7,234 nt of DNA from the NCBI GenBank assembly GCA_017302775.1, contig JAFLDC010000133.1, positions 1-7,234 of the forward strand, written 5' to 3'. Shown piece by piece: positions 5,890-7,234 of the stretch (within the stretch, counting starts at the first letter, position 1; every line of letters begins with the position of its first letter). The translations under genes and the position numbers were made by a program. The notes below the pieces were generated by a model. The model searched no databases, was not told where the DNA came from, and saw only the letters and a list, made by a program, of their open reading frames with translations. The DNA comes from Sphingomonadales bacterium. GTDB lineage: Bacteria; Pseudomonadota; Alphaproteobacteria; Sphingomonadales; Sphingomonadaceae.

Positions 5890-6992
5890 GCGGGCACCCG
5901 CACGCGACCGGAGAGCAGGTCGGACATGAGGTTGGCCTTCGTGCGATGAAGGGTTTCCAGTGAAGTCTGCGCCGCCACGATCTCACCGTCGATGGCATCC
6001 ACCATCGCGCTGATCTCGATCATATCCGCTTGGCTCAAGGCGGGAACCTCGATTGCGGAGAAGGTGCTCTTGTTGATGATCGGAACGGCCTGCTTCCCGG
6101 CGTGTGCGACAATCGTGTCATAGGCTGCGACACTGGCGAGATAGGCGAAGCCAGCGATTTGAGGCGGGCAGCAGATGGCGTTGATCTGCTGGTTTGTTAC
6201 GCACCGTTCGCGGGCGATAGCGGTCTTGCCGACTGTCGAACCGATGCACGTCACAAGAACCGAGTTGGCAGGCAGAACGGTAGCGCCATGGCCACTGTCC
6301 GCCACAAGAGTGCGCGACGCATCAGAAACCGAGATGTTACCTGCCACCAGATCACCCGGTGTCACGAATGGCAGATCGCCACCCCACAGTTCGGCTTGCT
6401 TTGGCGATGGCGTCCGCCCTGTCACGATCTTTCCGAGACTGGCCATGGTTGTGGTGGCTTCGCAACTTTCGGTCACGTCTCGTGCCAGCTTGCCTACCAG
6501 TCCCCGGCAGGAAGCCAAGGCAGCCTCATTCGCTGCAATCGCTTCATCCACAGATCGCAGCACCTCGGCGATCCGCCGCTGCTCGTCGATCTTGGGAAGG
6601 GTGATCTCCAATGGAGACAATGCGCCAATGGTCAGCATGGGCACGGCCTGTTGAGAGGCGATGCCGAGAATGTCCGCTGCGCAAAGCGCGTAATGGAGAT
6701 ATTCGCTGTTTACGACCGCATGATCGGGTTCCACAGCGATTGTGGTCTGGGTGCAGGTGAAGGCATCGAAGTTCGGGCGACGCGGATACCCAATCGACCC
6801 TCTCGCCCCGATCACGATGTCCCCTCGGCGCAAGCGACGACGATTATTGCTCGTGTATCCCCATGGGCCTTCGTCCGTGTTGGCGGAGAACACGGGGATG
6901 CCATCGCCGGTAAGGTTCTTCGATAGGAGCGTCTCACCCATCGAGAGATCAGCGACATCCGACAATGCGACCGTGCGCCACTCACTCCACAT
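5886..6992 (-). CDS. hsdS: Type I restriction enzyme, S (specificity) subunit
   Basis: A 368-residue DNA recognition subunit that directs both methylation and restriction to a bipartite target. It has the usual two-half layout: target recognition domain 1 at about 1-135, ending in LSPLEITLPKIDEQRRIAEVL; a long central helix at about 136-175 that acts as a spacer; recognition domain 2 at about 181-317, starting SLGKIVTGRTPSPKQAELWGG and including GKQAVPIINKSTFSAIEVP; and a C-terminal helix ending LMSDLLSGRVRVP. Each domain recognises one half-site, and the helices set the gap between them. The recognition sequence cannot be read from the protein. Its ATG at 6990-6992 lies inside the end of hsdM (11-base overlap), and its stop overlaps the hsdR start. 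There is no sign of inverted repeats or a second partial hsdS that would allow domain shuffling within this window. Confidence 0.95.
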   Translation of the reverse strand: MWSEWRTVALSDVADLSMGETLLSKNLTGDGIPVFSANTDEGPWGYTSNNRRRLRRGDIVIGARGSIGYPRRPNFDAFTCTQTTIAVEPDHAVVNSEYLHYALCAADILGIASQQAVPMLTIGALSPLEITLPKIDEQRRIAEVLRSVDEAIAANEAALASCRGLVGKLARDVTESCEATTTMASLGKIVTGRTPSPKQAELWGGDLPFVTPGDLVAGNISVSDASRTLVADSGHGATVLPANSVLVTCIGSTVGKTAIARERCVTNQQINAICCPPQIAGFAYLASVAAYDTIVAHAGKQAVPIINKSTFSAIEVPALSQADMIEISAMVDAIDGEIVAAQTSLETLHRTKANLMSDLLSGRVRVPA

Positions 6993-7234
6993 AGCCGAGC
7001 CTACGCAGGTGGCCGAACATCACGGCTTCCGCCTCGTTGCGCTTGGCAATCAGGTCTTGCAGCTTGGCCACTTCCGCCGCGACATCGACCGCCTCGGCAT
7101 CCGCGCCGGTCTGGACATAGCGGCTGATGTTGAGGTTGTGGCCGTTGGCGGCGATCTCGTCCACCGGCACCACGCGGGCCAGCTTGTCGATGTCAGCAAA
7201 GCCGTGGACGGCATCGGACAGCGTGCGGATATGC
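6982..7234 (-). CDS. hsdM: Type I restriction enzyme, M (methyltransferase) subunit, C-terminal end (partial)
   Basis: The final 83 residues of a gene that enters from the right edge. HsdM is the S-adenosylmethionine-dependent adenine methyltransferase of the type I complex; two copies join one HsdS. The catalytic motifs lie outside the window. What is visible is the typical HsdM C-terminus: VVPVDEIAANGHNLNISRYV, the family's ANGYNLNIxRYV signature with His in place of Tyr, then an acidic linker and a C-terminal helix (VAAEVAKLQDLIAKRNEAEA) that contacts HsdS, ending LRRLGYVE. The TGA at 6982-6984 lies within the hsdS coding region. The gene is first among those seen here, so the operon promoter should be upstream of it, beyond 7234. 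Confidence 0.93.
   Translation of the reverse strand, partial: HIRTLSDAVHGFADIDKLARVVPVDEIAANGHNLNISRYVQTGADAEAVDVAAEVAKLQDLIAKRNEAEAVMFGHLRRLGYVE

Noticed and set aside
4888..5949. Second long plus-strand open frame (353 codons) opposite the start of hsdR
   Set aside because: Same cause: it mirrors the GC-rich hsdR codons and has no recognisable domain or ribosome binding site.
6030..6926. Plus-strand open frame (298 codons) opposite hsdS
   Set aside because: It is antisense to a clear specificity subunit gene with both recognition domains and conserved helices; no domain or ribosome binding site supports it.
1..7234. CRISPR array, transposase, integrase or toxin-antitoxin pair
   Set aside because: No regularly spaced repeats, no recombinase or transposase signatures and no pair of small overlapping genes were found on either strand.

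Overview
The window looks like part of an alphaproteobacterial chromosome, most likely from a sphingomonad-type organism. This rests on the style of the partial dihydrolipoyl dehydrogenase and the small PilZ protein at the left, the high GC of most of the right side, and a CtrA-like box. The genus is an inference; there is no rRNA or other marker to fix it.

Left part (1-715), probably the resident chromosome: the last 55 codons of a dihydrolipoyl dehydrogenase gene (plus strand) converge, with a 5-base gap, on a 149-aa c-di-GMP-type PilZ domain gene (minus strand). Upstream of the PilZ start lies a palindromic TTAA-N7-TTAAC-like element. At 716-732 the minus strand reads TCCCACCCTGTCCGCCA. 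This has the form of the 3' end of a tRNA-Ser (3' T-stem, acceptor strand, discriminator G, CCA) without the rest of a tRNA. I read it as the distal attachment-site remnant of an integrated element.

Right part (733-7234), probably a defence-bearing island or accessory block: every gene is on the minus strand and reads right to left. The order is hsdM (3' end only), hsdS, hsdR, a YgjP-like (DUF45/M48-type) zinc metallopeptidase, then a 399-aa two-helix membrane protein that resembles DUF6161 proteins. The hsdM/hsdS, hsdS/hsdR and hsdR/metallopeptidase junctions all overlap (11, 4 and 1 bases). The last gene follows after 56 bases with its own strong Shine-Dalgarno. The block therefore looks like one operon whose promoter lies beyond the right edge.

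How the genes work together: HsdM and HsdS form the type I methyltransferase, HsdS choosing the bipartite DNA target, and HsdR adds ATP-driven translocation and cleavage. All the HsdR motifs I looked for are intact, so the system should be active. The metallopeptidase is translationally tied to hsdR and may act on the complex or on DNA damage products; its real role is unknown. The membrane protein is the least understood member and the best candidate for something new: a membrane-anchored accessory of a type I restriction system, placed at the very end of the operon next to the presumed integration boundary. No CRISPR array, complete tRNA, rRNA, insertion sequence or integrase is visible in the window.
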